The position numbers were made by a program, and so were the translations under genes. From Chryseosolibacter histidinae (GTDB lineage: Bacteria > Bacteroidota > Bacteroidia > Cytophagales > Cyclobacteriaceae): 64,000 nt of DNA. Within the stretch, counting starts at the first letter, position 1, and every line of letters begins with the position of its first letter. The notes under the pieces are model-generated. The model was not told where the DNA came from. It made no database searches and saw only the letters and a list, made by a program, of their open reading frames with translations. Below are positions 1 through 8,309 of this stretch, one piece after another. The stretch lies in NCBI RefSeq assembly GCF_018598225.1, contig NZ_JAHESF010000010.1, forward strand, positions 173,115-237,114, in the 5' to 3' direction.

Positions 1-1364
1 TGGTTAACCACCATGCCGATGAATTGTGAACGGATGGCGTGAAAGAGCAGCATGGCGCCAGCGAGGGAGATCACGGACAATATGATCGTCTCCATCACCA
101 TCTGGAAGAAGATGTGCCTCGATTGCCCTCCTGAAACTTTCCGCAGCCCGATCTCCTTGGCACGTTTCAGCGCGCGGGCAATGGCGATGTTAGCATAATT
201 GAAACACGCCGGCAGCAGCACCAGCAATGCAAGGCTGAAGAAGATCACCAGCGGCACATAACCCCATGACAATCCAACTTCCCGGTAAAGGTCAGACATG
301 GGAATATCGGCCAGAGGCTGCAACTCAAAATTTACTTTCTGCTTCGCATCCTTATCATAAGCGGTTGTTTTTATTTTTTCAAGCGTTGGCATAAGCTGCT
401 CCGACGATGTGCCGGGGCTGAACAGTGCATAGGTATAATGGGGCGATACGGGCTCCCAATCCTCGAGCGAAGGTTCGATCCTCCGCTGATGTTCCAACAC
501 GGCGAGGGTACTGTACGATGCCAGCGCCTCGAAGTAAAAATGTGAACGGGGATAATCCGCCACCACACCAGTGATCTCGAACACACCCAGGCCTTTCACT
601 TCCAGCGTCTTGCCCACCACCTGGTTATAACGGAACAGCTTGCGGGCAGCCGATTGTGTGATCACGATGCTGAAAGGTTTATCCAGCGCGTGTTCTGCAT
701 TACCTTCCGCCAATGGAAATGAAAATACGCTGAAGAAGTTCTCGCTCACGTAGTAACCTTGCAGGGGCAACGATGTGTTGGCCGACTGAACGATCTCAGG
801 ATTGAAATCTCTGTTCACTTCGGCAACAGCCTCGATGCCTGCCACGTCGCTCCTCAGTTTTTCGGCGAGGGGCGCCGGTGATGTAGCATAGGTTCTGATG
901 TTGCTGCCATCGTCTACGGTAGACGTGACGCGGTAGATCCTGTCTGCGTTCACCTGGAATTTGTCAACTTCCATTACATCGACAAAAGCTGCTAACGCGA
1001 GCAGTCCCACCGACATGCCCACAGAAAGGCAGATGATGTTGATGATCGAAAAGGTCTTTTGTTTGGCCAGGCTGCGAAAGGCGATCTTCGCATAACTTTT
1101 GTACATGGCCACGGAGTGATAGGTGTCGGAGCCATATTTGTCTTTGTAAAAACGTTTGCGTTTTCTCACAGCGTAAGAGAAGATGAGCGAGAGCGCCTGG
1201 AGCCAGTAGGCAAAACGTGCTTTGAAACGTCCCTTTGTTTTTACATTCTGATAAAAGAGCTCGTCCATGTCGCCGGTGAGGTCTTCGGCGATCTCCGGCC
1301 CGCAATACCATTCAAAAAAATGCTTCGGCCATGCCGGTGGGGTTGTCTTCTGCTGTTGGCTCAT
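1..1364 (-). CDS. FtsX/MacB-type ABC transporter permease with N-terminal prefix domain (partial, runs off the left edge)
   Basis: The reading frame is open from ATG at 1364 to the window edge, about 454 residues without a stop. The N-terminus (PPAWPKHFFEWYC, then DLTGDMDELF) matches the 'permease prefix domain' common in Bacteroidota FtsX proteins, roughly residues 8-90. A first membrane helix follows (IINIICLSVGMSVGLLAL, about 105-125), then a periplasmic MacB_PCD-like domain (FQVNADRIYRVTS). Near the edge the FtsX motif (KRAKEIGLRKVSGG) is followed by a further helix. The start is fixed by an ATGA overlap with the stop of the upstream PadR gene, so the two are translationally coupled. The second half of the usual ~800-residue protein lies outside the window. 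The substrate is unknown; these proteins lack their own ATPase. Confidence 0.9.
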   Translation of the reverse strand, partial: MSQQQKTTPPAWPKHFFEWYCGPEIAEDLTGDMDELFYQNVKTKGRFKARFAYWLQALSLIFSYAVRKRKRFYKDKYGSDTYHSVAMYKSYAKIAFRSLAKQKTFSIINIICLSVGMSVGLLALAAFVDVMEVDKFQVNADRIYRVTSTVDDGSNIRTYATSPAPLAEKLRSDVAGIEAVAEVNRDFNPEIVQSANTSLPLQGYYVSENFFSVFSFPLAEGNAEHALDKPFSIVITQSAARKLFRYNQVVGKTLEVKGLGVFEITGVVADYPRSHFYFEALASYSTLAVLEHQRRIEPSLEDWEPVSPHYTYALFSPGTSSEQLMPTLEKIKTTAYDKDAKQKVNFELQPLADIPMSDLYREVGLSWGYVPLVIFFSLALLVLLPACFNYANIAIARALKRAKEIGLRKVSGGQSRHIFFQMVMETIILSVISLAGAMLLFHAIRSQFIGMVVN

Positions 1365-1690
1365 AAATCAAGTGCAAGGTTGGCTTTAGATTTTTTCCAG
1401 AGGTCGTCACGGAGGTTCTTGATGTCGTGCAGGGAGCTTTTGCCGGCGTGCGTCAGTTGAAAATAGCGTTTGCGTCGTCCGCCCCGTTCCTGTGTGGCGC
1501 CGCCGAGGTATGAGCTCAGGAATCCTTTTTCTTCCAGCCGGGCGATGGTAGAATGCAGCGCACCGATGCTGATGCTCCGCCCTGCCCTGCTTTCGAGCTC
1601 TTCTTTTATAGAAACGCCATAGGCGTCATCGCCGAGCACAGCCACGGTAAGCATAACAAGCTCTTCGAACTCTCCGATGTATCCTTTCAT
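1361..1690 (-). CDS. PadR family transcriptional regulator
   Basis: A 109-residue winged-helix protein. The start MKGYIGEFEELVMLTV is the usual PadR N-terminus; an upstream in-frame Met is possible but would add residues unlike the family. The recognition region reads SISIGALHSTIARLEEKGFL, followed by the wing GGRRKRYFQLTHAGK. PadR proteins repress nearby membrane-protein genes. The TGA stop overlaps the ATG of the FtsX permease by four bases, so this is a PadR-permease operon, a pairing very common in Cytophagales. The 3' end lies inside the coupled start, so little intergenic space remains. The effector is unknown. Confidence 0.92.
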   Translation of the reverse strand: MKGYIGEFEELVMLTVAVLGDDAYGVSIKEELESRAGRSISIGALHSTIARLEEKGFLSSYLGGATQERGGRRKRYFQLTHAGKSSLHDIKNLRDDLWKKSKANLALDL

Positions 1691-1883
1691 GTTAAGGTGT
1701 TGATACGCAAAGGAAGTACATTTGTTTCTACTTTTCATAACAAATAGGAGATTTTTGTATGCCGTGGTGCGGGACAGTGCGTTACGTGCCAAAAAAAGCA
1801 TCACCAGATAAAATTACCTCTCAATCCTAACATGATTCTCGAAAGCCCAATCGCGCAGGTAAAAAACCCCTGCGAACGAAGCC

Positions 1884-1917
1884 CTCCTGACTCCTGGCTC
1901 CTTACTCCTGGCTTCTT
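1884..1917. repeat. Heptad array, family F5 (AGTAAGG-type)
   Basis: Read on the minus strand, units such as AGTAAGG, AGCCAGG and AGTCAGG follow each other every 7 bp. It lies in the gap between the PadR gene and the nucleoid-associated protein gene. No inverted partner is visible here. Confidence 0.6.
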
Positions 1918-1989
1918 TTCCTGAAGTACTCCCTAACGTATAAGTAAAGAGAAAATAGTATTATTGCAGGCTTATCATAGAACCAAGAC

Positions 1990-3033
1990 ATGACAGATCC
2001 GGCAAATACCTCGCTCAGCAAACTGATCGTTCACAAGGTAGGGAACAAGCTGCTGGAAGACGGTGTGCAGCTCTCCGATGAGCTGATAGACCTCAAAAGG
2101 CAGGAAGAATTATCGAATATTTTGAACTCTTACTTTCTGTCGCAGTTCAAGGACCCTGTCTATTACAGGTTCCACCATGTTTCGTCACTGGAGCTCAACG
2201 AGATCTATACCATCACCAACGATCTGTTCCAGTCCACGCGGGGTTTTGTGAAGAAGTCCAAAGACATTGCCAACATTCTGTACGAGTATTCCAACCATCC
2301 TAAAATAAAGAGTGGCGAGCTGTACATTGCGTATTTTGATGAATGCGTGATCAACAACGAGATGACCGACGCCATCGGCATTTTCAAATCGGAGAACAAA
2401 GACACCTTTCTGAAGGTGGTGGAAGAAGAGGCCAGCTACCAGGTGAATTTCGACAACGGGGTGAACATTAAAAAGCTGGACAAAGGATGCCTCATCTTTA
2501 ACGTGGATGCCGATGAAGGATTCAAGGTATGCATTGTCGATAGCCAAAGCGCCAGCGAAGCACAATACTGGAAAGACGAGTTCCTGAAGCTGAAACCCGT
2601 GGCCGACAATTATTTCCAGACGCAGAACTTCCTGAGCCTGACCAAGAATTACGTGACCGAACGCCTCGACGAAGATTTCGAAGTAACGAAGGCCGACCAG
2701 ATCGATTACCTGAACCGCTCCATCGACTATTTCAAAAAGAACGAGCAGTTCAACGAGCAGGATTTTGCCAAAACCGTTTTTGAACACGACTCGGTGATCA
2801 ACTCATTCCGCAAGTTCAAAGACGAGTTTCAGGACGAAAACGATCTCCGCATCGTGCCTGAGTTCGACATCTCCTCTCCTGCCGTAAAAAGACAGTCTAA
2901 AGTATTCAAAAGTGTGCTCAAGCTCGACCGCAACTTCCACATTTACATCCACGGCGACCGGGACCTGATCGAAAGAGGTGTGGATGAGGATGGGAGGAAG
3001 TATTATAAGATTTACTATAGTCAGGAGAGTTGA
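1990..3033 (+). CDS. Nucleoid-associated protein, NdpA/YejK family
   Basis: A 347-residue cytoplasmic protein. The N-terminus (SLSKLIVHKVGNK) and the segment ELYIAYFDECVINNEMTDAIGIFKSENKDTFLKV match the 37-kDa nucleoid-associated family (PF04245). The E. coli member binds DNA and is found in the spermidine nucleoid fraction. Here the acidic stretch around residues 225-275 (DEDFEVTKADQIDYL) and the C-terminal domain (RNFHIYIHGDRDLIERG) are complete, so length and order look normal. It is a single gene with its own upstream region, convergent with the gene at 3252. The molecular function in Bacteroidota is not established. Confidence 0.85.
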   Translation: MTDPANTSLSKLIVHKVGNKLLEDGVQLSDELIDLKRQEELSNILNSYFLSQFKDPVYYRFHHVSSLELNEIYTITNDLFQSTRGFVKKSKDIANILYEYSNHPKIKSGELYIAYFDECVINNEMTDAIGIFKSENKDTFLKVVEEEASYQVNFDNGVNIKKLDKGCLIFNVDADEGFKVCIVDSQSASEAQYWKDEFLKLKPVADNYFQTQNFLSLTKNYVTERLDEDFEVTKADQIDYLNRSIDYFKKNEQFNEQDFAKTVFEHDSVINSFRKFKDEFQDENDLRIVPEFDISSPAVKRQSKVFKSVLKLDRNFHIYIHGDRDLIERGVDEDGRKYYKIYYSQES

Positions 3034-3037
3034 GGCG

Positions 3038-3175
3038 AGTTTCAAGTTTCAAGTTTGAAGTTTCAAGTTTGAAGTTTCAAGTTAGTGCGGTATTGGGTCA
3101 ACGTAACCGTCTTGCTGATGGAACATTGGAAACGAAGCACAACTTTTAACTTTAAACTTCTAACTTTAAACCTTT
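3038..3175. repeat. Inverted pair of heptad arrays, family F1 (AGTTTCA), between convergent genes
   Basis: The left arm (3038-3079) has six perfect-length units AGTTTCA/AGTTTGA. The right arm (3141-3175) has five complementary units (AACTTTT, AACTTTA, AACTTCT). The loop is about 61 bp. A mixed 7-bp series (GGTAACC, GGTAGAC, GGTAATC and later GATTGCC, AATTACT) continues to about 3268. The left arm starts five bases after the stop at 3033. The folded RNA would form a long imperfect hairpin, consistent with a terminator between convergent genes (inference). Confidence 0.75.
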
Positions 3176-3251
3176 AACGGTAACCGGTAGACGGTAATCC
3201 GCAACCTGGTAATGGCTCCTGTTCACTGATTGCCAATTACTGATCGCTGGA

Positions 3252-3581
3252 TTACCGACTACTGATCACCGCTTTCCGGTTGAGCCGCAGCATTTGTTGT
3301 TTCGGAGAGAAGCCGATAAACCTTACTCTTAAGATACCACGTGCCTGAAGGTCCTGTTTCACCTTGAGCAGATGCCAGACGGCGTTCTCGTACGGCTCGA
3401 TGACATGGAACTGTGTCATGCCAGCCATCAGGTCGGTAAACGCGATCTCCGGCGCCGAGTCGAATGCGGAGATGATGAACTCACGCATGCGTTCGTAGTA
3501 TTTTTTCGAAAGCACAGAACCACGCGTTCCGTCGGCATTCAGGGTCACGATGCGCTCCGGAACATTTTTTATCGTCTCCAT
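3252..3581 (-). CDS. Small cytoplasmic protein, possible winged-helix (DUF6958-like)
   Basis: A 109-residue protein with no signal peptide. The layout resembles small DUF6958-type proteins: a strand with 'RIVTLNADGTRGSVLSKKYYERMREFI', then a helix-turn-helix-like centre (AFTDLMAGMTQ) and a C-terminal segment (VKQDLQARGILRVRFIG) that resembles the end of a winged helix. The assignment is by resemblance only. The start overlaps the upstream sugar-binding gene by 13 bp, which suggests translational coupling and membership in the same operon. The final residues run into the mixed heptad repeat, so the native C-terminus may be shorter. Function unknown. Confidence 0.6.
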   Translation of the reverse strand: METIKNVPERIVTLNADGTRGSVLSKKYYERMREFIISAFDSAPEIAFTDLMAGMTQFHVIEPYENAVWHLLKVKQDLQARGILRVRFIGFSPKQQMLRLNRKAVISSR

Positions 3582-4588
3582 CTCATGTAGCGTGTAAAGT
3601 CAGATTGTTTGATGAGACCCAGAGGACCTTCATACAGCCCTCCGAGTCCTGTTTCATCATACACATAAATCAAAATTATATTCACCGCGCCAGGGATGAG
3701 CACATCGGAAGAGATGGTGTACATACGTTGTTTCTCCCAGTTGTTGGTGAAACCCACCAGCTTTCCGTTGAGATACACCTGGTCATAGTCGTCTATTTTC
3801 CCCAGCAGCAGCACGAGATCTTCGCCTGCCAGTGATTTGGGAACGGTGAACTGCTTGCGGTACCAAGCACCGCCATCATACTGAAATCCCTGGTTCTCCC
3901 AGTTGCTGGGCACTGCTATCTTGCTCCAGTTTGCGTTTGCCGGAGGCGTCAGTTGTTCGATGCCACCGCGGCCGTTCTGTGGTCTTCTGGTTCGGTCGGC
4001 CAGTGTAAAGTCCCACACGCCACGCAGGTTCAGGGCCAGCGCCTTGTCGTCGTCATTGGTGTAGATGCCAACGTCGCCTGAAATGATCCCACCGGCCACC
4101 TCTGAATCGTAGATCCTTACAGCCACCACATTCCTGCCGGAGAAGTTGATGTACTCACTGGGGATCGCATAGTTCCTGAAAGCATTGTAAGCTGTGCGAT
4201 ATTTAGGAGGAAAGGACCCCGATGAACCGATGCGGTGGCCATTCAGGTATACTTCGTCGGTGTCGTCTATGTAACCGAGAAAAATATTGAAGGCCCAGGT
4301 GTTCTGAAGCTCGCTGCCCTGAAAGCTCGTGCGATACCAGGCATATCCATTATAACCATAGAATCCTTCATCTTCCCATTTTGAAGGAACACGAATGCTC
4401 TCCCAGTTGCTGTCGTTGTATTTCGGGTCGGCCCATTTGAGGTTGTCGCCAATGTTGAATCTCCATTGTCCCCTGAGGTTTATCACCATGTTCCATTTTT
4501 CTCCCACCATAGCCGCGGCCCGATGCGTACCCGATAGCGCGGCCATCACAAACAGGGGAAAAAAGTACATTTTCCATCTTCTTTTCAC
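3569..4588 (-). CDS. Secreted protein of two tandem GH2-type sugar-binding (jelly-roll) domains, copy B
   Basis: About 339 residues from GTG at 4588, which gives a good signal peptide (VKRRWKMYFFPLFVMAALSG). An ATG at 4570 is the alternative, but it loses the basic n-region. Two homologous modules follow, about 35-170 and 178-330. Each has the beta-galactosidase sugar-binding pattern: a W-x-F strand, a 'YNDSNWE.I.VPS.WE' turn, 'GYAWYR', then 'DEVYLNG' or 'DQVYLNG' and a final 'VYD...GG' strand. No TIM-barrel catalytic domain is present, so hydrolysis is unlikely and carbohydrate binding is inferred. It lies 22 bp behind its paralogue (copy A), in the same operon downstream of a two-component pair. 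Confidence 0.85.
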   Translation of the reverse strand: MKRRWKMYFFPLFVMAALSGTHRAAAMVGEKWNMVINLRGQWRFNIGDNLKWADPKYNDSNWESIRVPSKWEDEGFYGYNGYAWYRTSFQGSELQNTWAFNIFLGYIDDTDEVYLNGHRIGSSGSFPPKYRTAYNAFRNYAIPSEYINFSGRNVVAVRIYDSEVAGGIISGDVGIYTNDDDKALALNLRGVWDFTLADRTRRPQNGRGGIEQLTPPANANWSKIAVPSNWENQGFQYDGGAWYRKQFTVPKSLAGEDLVLLLGKIDDYDQVYLNGKLVGFTNNWEKQRMYTISSDVLIPGAVNIILIYVYDETGLGGLYEGPLGLIKQSDFTRYMRWRR

Positions 4589-4610
4589 AATATGCTGTTT
4601 TTCTTTCCGG

Positions 4611-5666
4611 TCAATCAAAATAAGAAGAGATCCATTCATTGAAATCGAAACTATCGTCACGGTATTTCTTCCAGAACTGTTTGTATTCAGTTCGCGGCAG
4701 CAGCGAGAGCGGACCCTCATAGATCCCCCCCCGACCCCCCTGGTCATATACCCGCACAGCCACCACGTTGTTCTTTCCCGGCTTCAGCAGCCCATCGGGA
4801 ATGGAGTACGTTCTGTAGCGCGTACAATCTTCATGGAGTACCCGTTTGCGTTGAATGTCACCGGTGCCGCCAACATATTTTCCGTTGATAAAAACCTCAT
4901 CGAGGTCATCGATCTTCCCAAGCAGGAGTACGATATCTTTGTTCTGAAAATTGGCGGGGAGCCTGAAAGTTTTCCTGTACCACGCAAAGCCATCGTAATC
5001 CCTGAAGCCCTGTGCCTCCCAGGGTGCCGGTATGGTGACGTGCTCCCATCCGGTGTCATCGAAATTCTCGGCAGACCATTTCGGGTCATCTGACAGCTGA
5101 AACTTCCAGTTGCCCAGCAGCGTAAAGCTGTTCTCTGTAAAGTTATTATAGTTATAGATGCCGGTGGTTGTTCCAATGATGCCGCCTACACCGCCCTCGT
5201 CGTACACCCTTACGGCGATCACATTCTTTCCTTTATTGATGTGCTCCGCGGGAATAAAATACCGGCGCACAACGGTACAGGCAGTGTAATAGTCAGGAGG
5301 GAATCCGCCCATGGAGCCGATCAGGTGGCCGTTGAAATATACTTCGTCTGAGTCATCAATGCGCCCCAGCTCAAGGTACAACACATCTTTGCTGGTCGAT
5401 TCGAACTCAACGGTCTTCCGGTACCACGCATAGCCATTGTAGTGATAGAACCCTTCTTCCTGCCAGGATGAAGGCACAAAGATTTTTTCCCAGTCGGAGT
5501 CGTTGTAATCGGGGCGCGCGAATTTCATATTGTCGCCCAATATAAAGCGCCAGGTACCGTTCAGGCTCATTTTCTTTTCCCGTGCGTTGCAGTCTCCGGC
5601 GCCCAGGCATACGGAAAGCATCAGGACCAGTACAGTAACTTTTGCAGGTTTTGAGAGTTTCATCAT
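4611..5666 (-). CDS. Secreted protein of two tandem GH2-type sugar-binding (jelly-roll) domains, copy A
   Basis: A 351-residue protein with a signal peptide (KVTVLVLMLSVCLGAG) and two modules like those of copy B, about 33-170 and 180-330. Repeated motifs are 'NGTWRFILGDN', 'YNDSDWEKIFVPSSW', 'NGYAWYRKT', 'DDSDEVYFNG' and 'VRVYD'. This is the N-terminal domain type of GH2 enzymes, without the catalytic barrel. Four modules in two adjacent genes point to successive duplication. The codons for QGGRGG contain a run of eight G on the coding strand (4725-4732), a possible slippage site. Function is inferred to be binding of an extracellular glycan. Confidence 0.87.
   Translation of the reverse strand: MMKLSKPAKVTVLVLMLSVCLGAGDCNAREKKMSLNGTWRFILGDNMKFARPDYNDSDWEKIFVPSSWQEEGFYHYNGYAWYRKTVEFESTSKDVLYLELGRIDDSDEVYFNGHLIGSMGGFPPDYYTACTVVRRYFIPAEHINKGKNVIAVRVYDEGGVGGIIGTTTGIYNYNNFTENSFTLLGNWKFQLSDDPKWSAENFDDTGWEHVTIPAPWEAQGFRDYDGFAWYRKTFRLPANFQNKDIVLLLGKIDDLDEVFINGKYVGGTGDIQRKRVLHEDCTRYRTYSIPDGLLKPGKNNVVAVRVYDQGGRGGIYEGPLSLLPRTEYKQFWKKYRDDSFDFNEWISSYFD
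4725..4732 (-). repeat. G8 homopolymer inside a coding sequence
   Basis: Eight consecutive C on the plus strand (G on the coding strand), with a second run of six C two bases further on (4735-4740). It lies in the conserved GG-rich strand of the second sugar-binding module of copy A. Gain or loss of one base would truncate the last ~70 residues. Confidence 0.8.
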
Positions 5667-5803
5667 TTAGCTCAAAATACGGGAGAATCGCGCCGCTGGG
5701 TGTCATTTGCGGGTAAAGAAATGTAAAAAGTTGTCACCACCCCAACCCCTCCCGGCCTCCCCTACTTCGTATGGGAGAAGTCGATCGATCGAACCCCTCC
5801 TGG

Positions 5804-5826
5804 CCTCCCCTGTATCACAGGGGAGG
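5804..5826. terminator. Strong hairpin behind the response regulator gene
   Basis: CCTCCCCTGT and ACAGGGGAGG form a perfect 10-bp stem with a 3-base loop. It lies in the 186-bp gap between the response regulator stop and the sugar-binding gene. No clear T-run follows on the minus strand, so it may be an RNA-stabilising or repeat hairpin rather than an intrinsic terminator. Similar CCTCCCC/GGGGAGG repeats are frequent in Bacteroidota genomes. Confidence 0.5.
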
Positions 5827-5852
5827 TGTCGAGCGAAGCGATGACGGTGGGG

Positions 5853-6542
5853 TCAGTGCAGCAGCTTGTAGCCTGTTCCGTGCACGGTGAGGATGATGCG
5901 GGGAACATTGGGGTCGTCTTCGATCTTGTGACGGAGCTTGACGATGAAGTTGTCTACGGTACGCGTGGTGGGCGACTCTTCGTAACCCCATACATTTTCG
6001 AGCAGGTCGTGGCGTGAAATGATCTCGTTCTTGTGCTGCAGCAGGTAGTTGAGAATGGCAAATTCCTTGTGCGACATCTTGATGGGACCGGTGAGATCGT
6101 GTGCCGTGAAGGAGCTGAAGTTCACCGTAAGCCGGCCGATGCGATGCTCGTCTGTTTCCCTGGCTTCGCTCATAGCGGCACCCCTGCGCAGGATGGCTTT
6201 GATCCTGGCCAGCAGCTCGCGTAAGCTGAACGGCTTGGTAATGTAGTCGTCGGCACCGAGCTCAAGCCCAAGCACTTTGTCAAGCTCCTCTCCTTTTGCT
6301 GTGAGGATCACGATGGGTGCCATGATGCCTTTTTCCCGTGCCTTTCTGCAGACATCGAACCCTGACATCTCGGGCATCATCACGTCGAGCAGGATCAGGT
6401 CGAAGTGTTCGGAAAGGATCATCTTCAGTCCGGCAGCGCCATCTGCCGCCAGCGCAACGTTGTATCCTTCGAACTCGAGGTTGTCCTTAAGGCCACGGCC
6501 CATGTTCGGCTCGTCTTCTACGATCAGGATCTTACGACTCAT
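5853..6542 (-). CDS. OmpR/PhoB-family response regulator
   Basis: A 229-residue two-domain regulator. The receiver domain (1-120) has the acidic pair in ILIVEDEP, the phosphoacceptor Asp in LILLDVMMPEMSG, the conserved Thr in VILTAKG and Lys in DDYITKPF. The C-terminal winged helix (about 135-228) has MSHKEFAILNYLL, RHDLLENVWG, RTVDNFIVKLRHKIE and VHGTGYKL. It overlaps the kinase gene by 11 bp, so the two are one transcription unit. The sugar-binding genes just downstream on the same strand are the most likely co-transcribed partners or targets (inference). Confidence 0.96.
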   Translation of the reverse strand: MSRKILIVEDEPNMGRGLKDNLEFEGYNVALAADGAAGLKMILSEHFDLILLDVMMPEMSGFDVCRKAREKGIMAPIVILTAKGEELDKVLGLELGADDYITKPFSLRELLARIKAILRRGAAMSEARETDEHRIGRLTVNFSSFTAHDLTGPIKMSHKEFAILNYLLQHKNEIISRHDLLENVWGYEESPTTRTVDNFIVKLRHKIEDDPNVPRIILTVHGTGYKLLH

Positions 6543-8124
6543 GGCGTCTGATGTTTTTTGTGGGGAAAGATAGACGAAATGTGCTGCCTTTTCCCAGCGC
6601 GCTTTCCAATTTTATTTTTCCGCGATGCGCTTCCATGGTCCTTTTCACCAGCGTAAGCCCCAGCCCCGAACCCTTGGTGTTGTGAACATCACCGATGGGC
6701 GCACGGTAAAATTGCTCGAATACTTCATGCTGGTGATTCTTGGCGATGCCGATACCTTCGTCCTTTACCTCCACGGTACTGTAATATATTTCGGCGATCG
6801 TTCTGATGCGGATGTGTTTTTTGTCGCGACTGTATTTCATCGCGTTGTCGATCAGGTTGACGATGGCTTCCATGATGGAGTCACGGTCGCCGGTGATCAC
6901 CGCCAGGTCTTCATCTTTTACAAACTCCACTTCAAAACCGCGATCCCTGAACTGGAAGAAATAAGACTCCAGCACCTCGCTGCAGAGATAGTTCAGCTGC
7001 AGAGGCTTGAAGTCATACGTTTTCCGGTTGGCTTCTACCTGCGAAAAATTGAGGATGCGGTTCACGATGCGCGACAGCCGGTTGGTTTCACGGGCAATCA
7101 CACTATAATACTCCTGTTTCTTCTCTTCCGTTACACGGTTCATCTCCAAAGTTTCGGCATACATGCTGATCAGCGATAAGGGAGTCCTGATCTCGTGCGA
7201 CACATTGGAAACAAACTCGGATTTAGCCTGTGAAAGGGAAAGCTCGCGTTTGATATTCCGGTACAGGAACACGATGCCCGCTGCCAGGATCAGGATGAGC
7301 AGCAGCAGGATCACCAGCGTGGTAGTAAGCCGGTCATTCACCAGGTCGTCGAGCGTGACACCTACCAGGGAGATGGTCAGGTAATATCCCGGCAACAGCC
7401 AGAGGTCTTTCTTCTGCGCTGCCTCTTTCAGCGCGCCGCCCATACCCGCAACCGTTGTGGTATCCTGATCTACCGACACCGTGGAATACACCAGCGAGTC
7501 GTTGCGTTCATTAAAAGCAGCGATCACAAATCTTTCCTGTGATATTGCCTGCATCTTGGGACCCAGCATATCTTCGATGAAGCGCGGCAGGCTGACCAGC
7601 ATCACGCCCAGCACACCGGTGCTGCCCTCATCCAGGATGAACAACACCGGAACATGGCTGCCGGCGATCAGCGTATCGATGGATTCCATTTTCCGGAAGC
7701 CCGCCTCCTGGTAGGTGACGAGCCTGTCGATCCTGTCCTTGTTCGCCGCCACGAGTCCATCCATCGCCAGCCGCACGGGCTCCGCCTGTTTGCGGTCACC
7801 ACCCGATGCCAGCACTGAAGAACGTCCCTTCAGGTCTGAAAAATAAATGAAGTCCACCGCGTTGAACCGGTTCAGCAATGGGTAAAGCCTGGTGGTATCT
7901 TCCGTATGGCCCAGCACATTGCTGATCTGGTTCGCCCAGCTGTTCATCACGTCATCGGAGTACTGGTTCACAGAAAAGAGGATGGCATCCAGCTGGTTCT
8001 CGTAGATCTCGCGCACGATCTCCTCGTTCTCGCTCAGCGAGGTAAGCTCATATACAATAAAGGTCACCGGCAACAACGCGATGAGCACGAACACAGCAGT
8101 GATCCGCCTTAAGGGGTTTTTCAT
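6532..8124 (-). CDS. Membrane sensor histidine kinase
   Basis: 530 residues from ATG at 8124 (MKNPLRRITAVFVLI). TM1 is at about 8-28, a periplasmic sensor region of ~240 residues without a family I can name follows, and TM2 (LVILLLLILILAAGIVFLY) is at about 275-297. The cytoplasmic part has the H-box VSHEIRTPLSLISMY, the N-box EAIVNLIDNAMKYS, the G1 box VKDEGIGIA and the G2 box GSGLGLTLVKR, so all catalytic motifs are intact. An upstream in-frame extension to 8271 has no plausible start and overlaps a repeat. The cognate regulator is the overlapping gene downstream. Confidence 0.94.
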   Translation of the reverse strand: MKNPLRRITAVFVLIALLPVTFIVYELTSLSENEEIVREIYENQLDAILFSVNQYSDDVMNSWANQISNVLGHTEDTTRLYPLLNRFNAVDFIYFSDLKGRSSVLASGGDRKQAEPVRLAMDGLVAANKDRIDRLVTYQEAGFRKMESIDTLIAGSHVPVLFILDEGSTGVLGVMLVSLPRFIEDMLGPKMQAISQERFVIAAFNERNDSLVYSTVSVDQDTTTVAGMGGALKEAAQKKDLWLLPGYYLTISLVGVTLDDLVNDRLTTTLVILLLLILILAAGIVFLYRNIKRELSLSQAKSEFVSNVSHEIRTPLSLISMYAETLEMNRVTEEKKQEYYSVIARETNRLSRIVNRILNFSQVEANRKTYDFKPLQLNYLCSEVLESYFFQFRDRGFEVEFVKDEDLAVITGDRDSIMEAIVNLIDNAMKYSRDKKHIRIRTIAEIYYSTVEVKDEGIGIAKNHQHEVFEQFYRAPIGDVHNTKGSGLGLTLVKRTMEAHRGKIKLESALGKGSTFRLSFPTKNIRRHES

Positions 8125-8154
8125 GCGGATAAAGCTATCGTTTTTGGACGAAAG

Positions 8155-8309
8155 AGTCCACAGTCGACAGTCCACGGCAATAAGGGTTACATAGACTTTT
8201 TGGCGACTGGCTTTGTCTTTAAACCGTACGAGGGTAATTTCTATGAAGTACGCCCAGATGACTTCGCACACCCGGCTGTGGTCTGTGGACTGTGGACCGT
8301 GGACTGTTA
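8155..8309. repeat. Inverted pair of heptad arrays, family F3 (AGTCCAC/AGTCGAC)
   Basis: The left arm (8155-8175) is AGTCCAC, AGTCGAC, AGTCCAC. The right arm (8275-8309) has five units such as TCTGTGG, ACTGTGG and ACCGTGG. The core is about 99 bp. The right arm ends on the last base of the stop codon of the permease gene at 8307-8309. Confidence 0.75.

Noticed and set aside
2185..2787. 200-residue open frame on the minus strand inside the nucleoid-protein gene
   Set aside because: It is antisense to a well-supported gene and has no recognisable domain; GC-rich codon use on the other strand explains the open frame.
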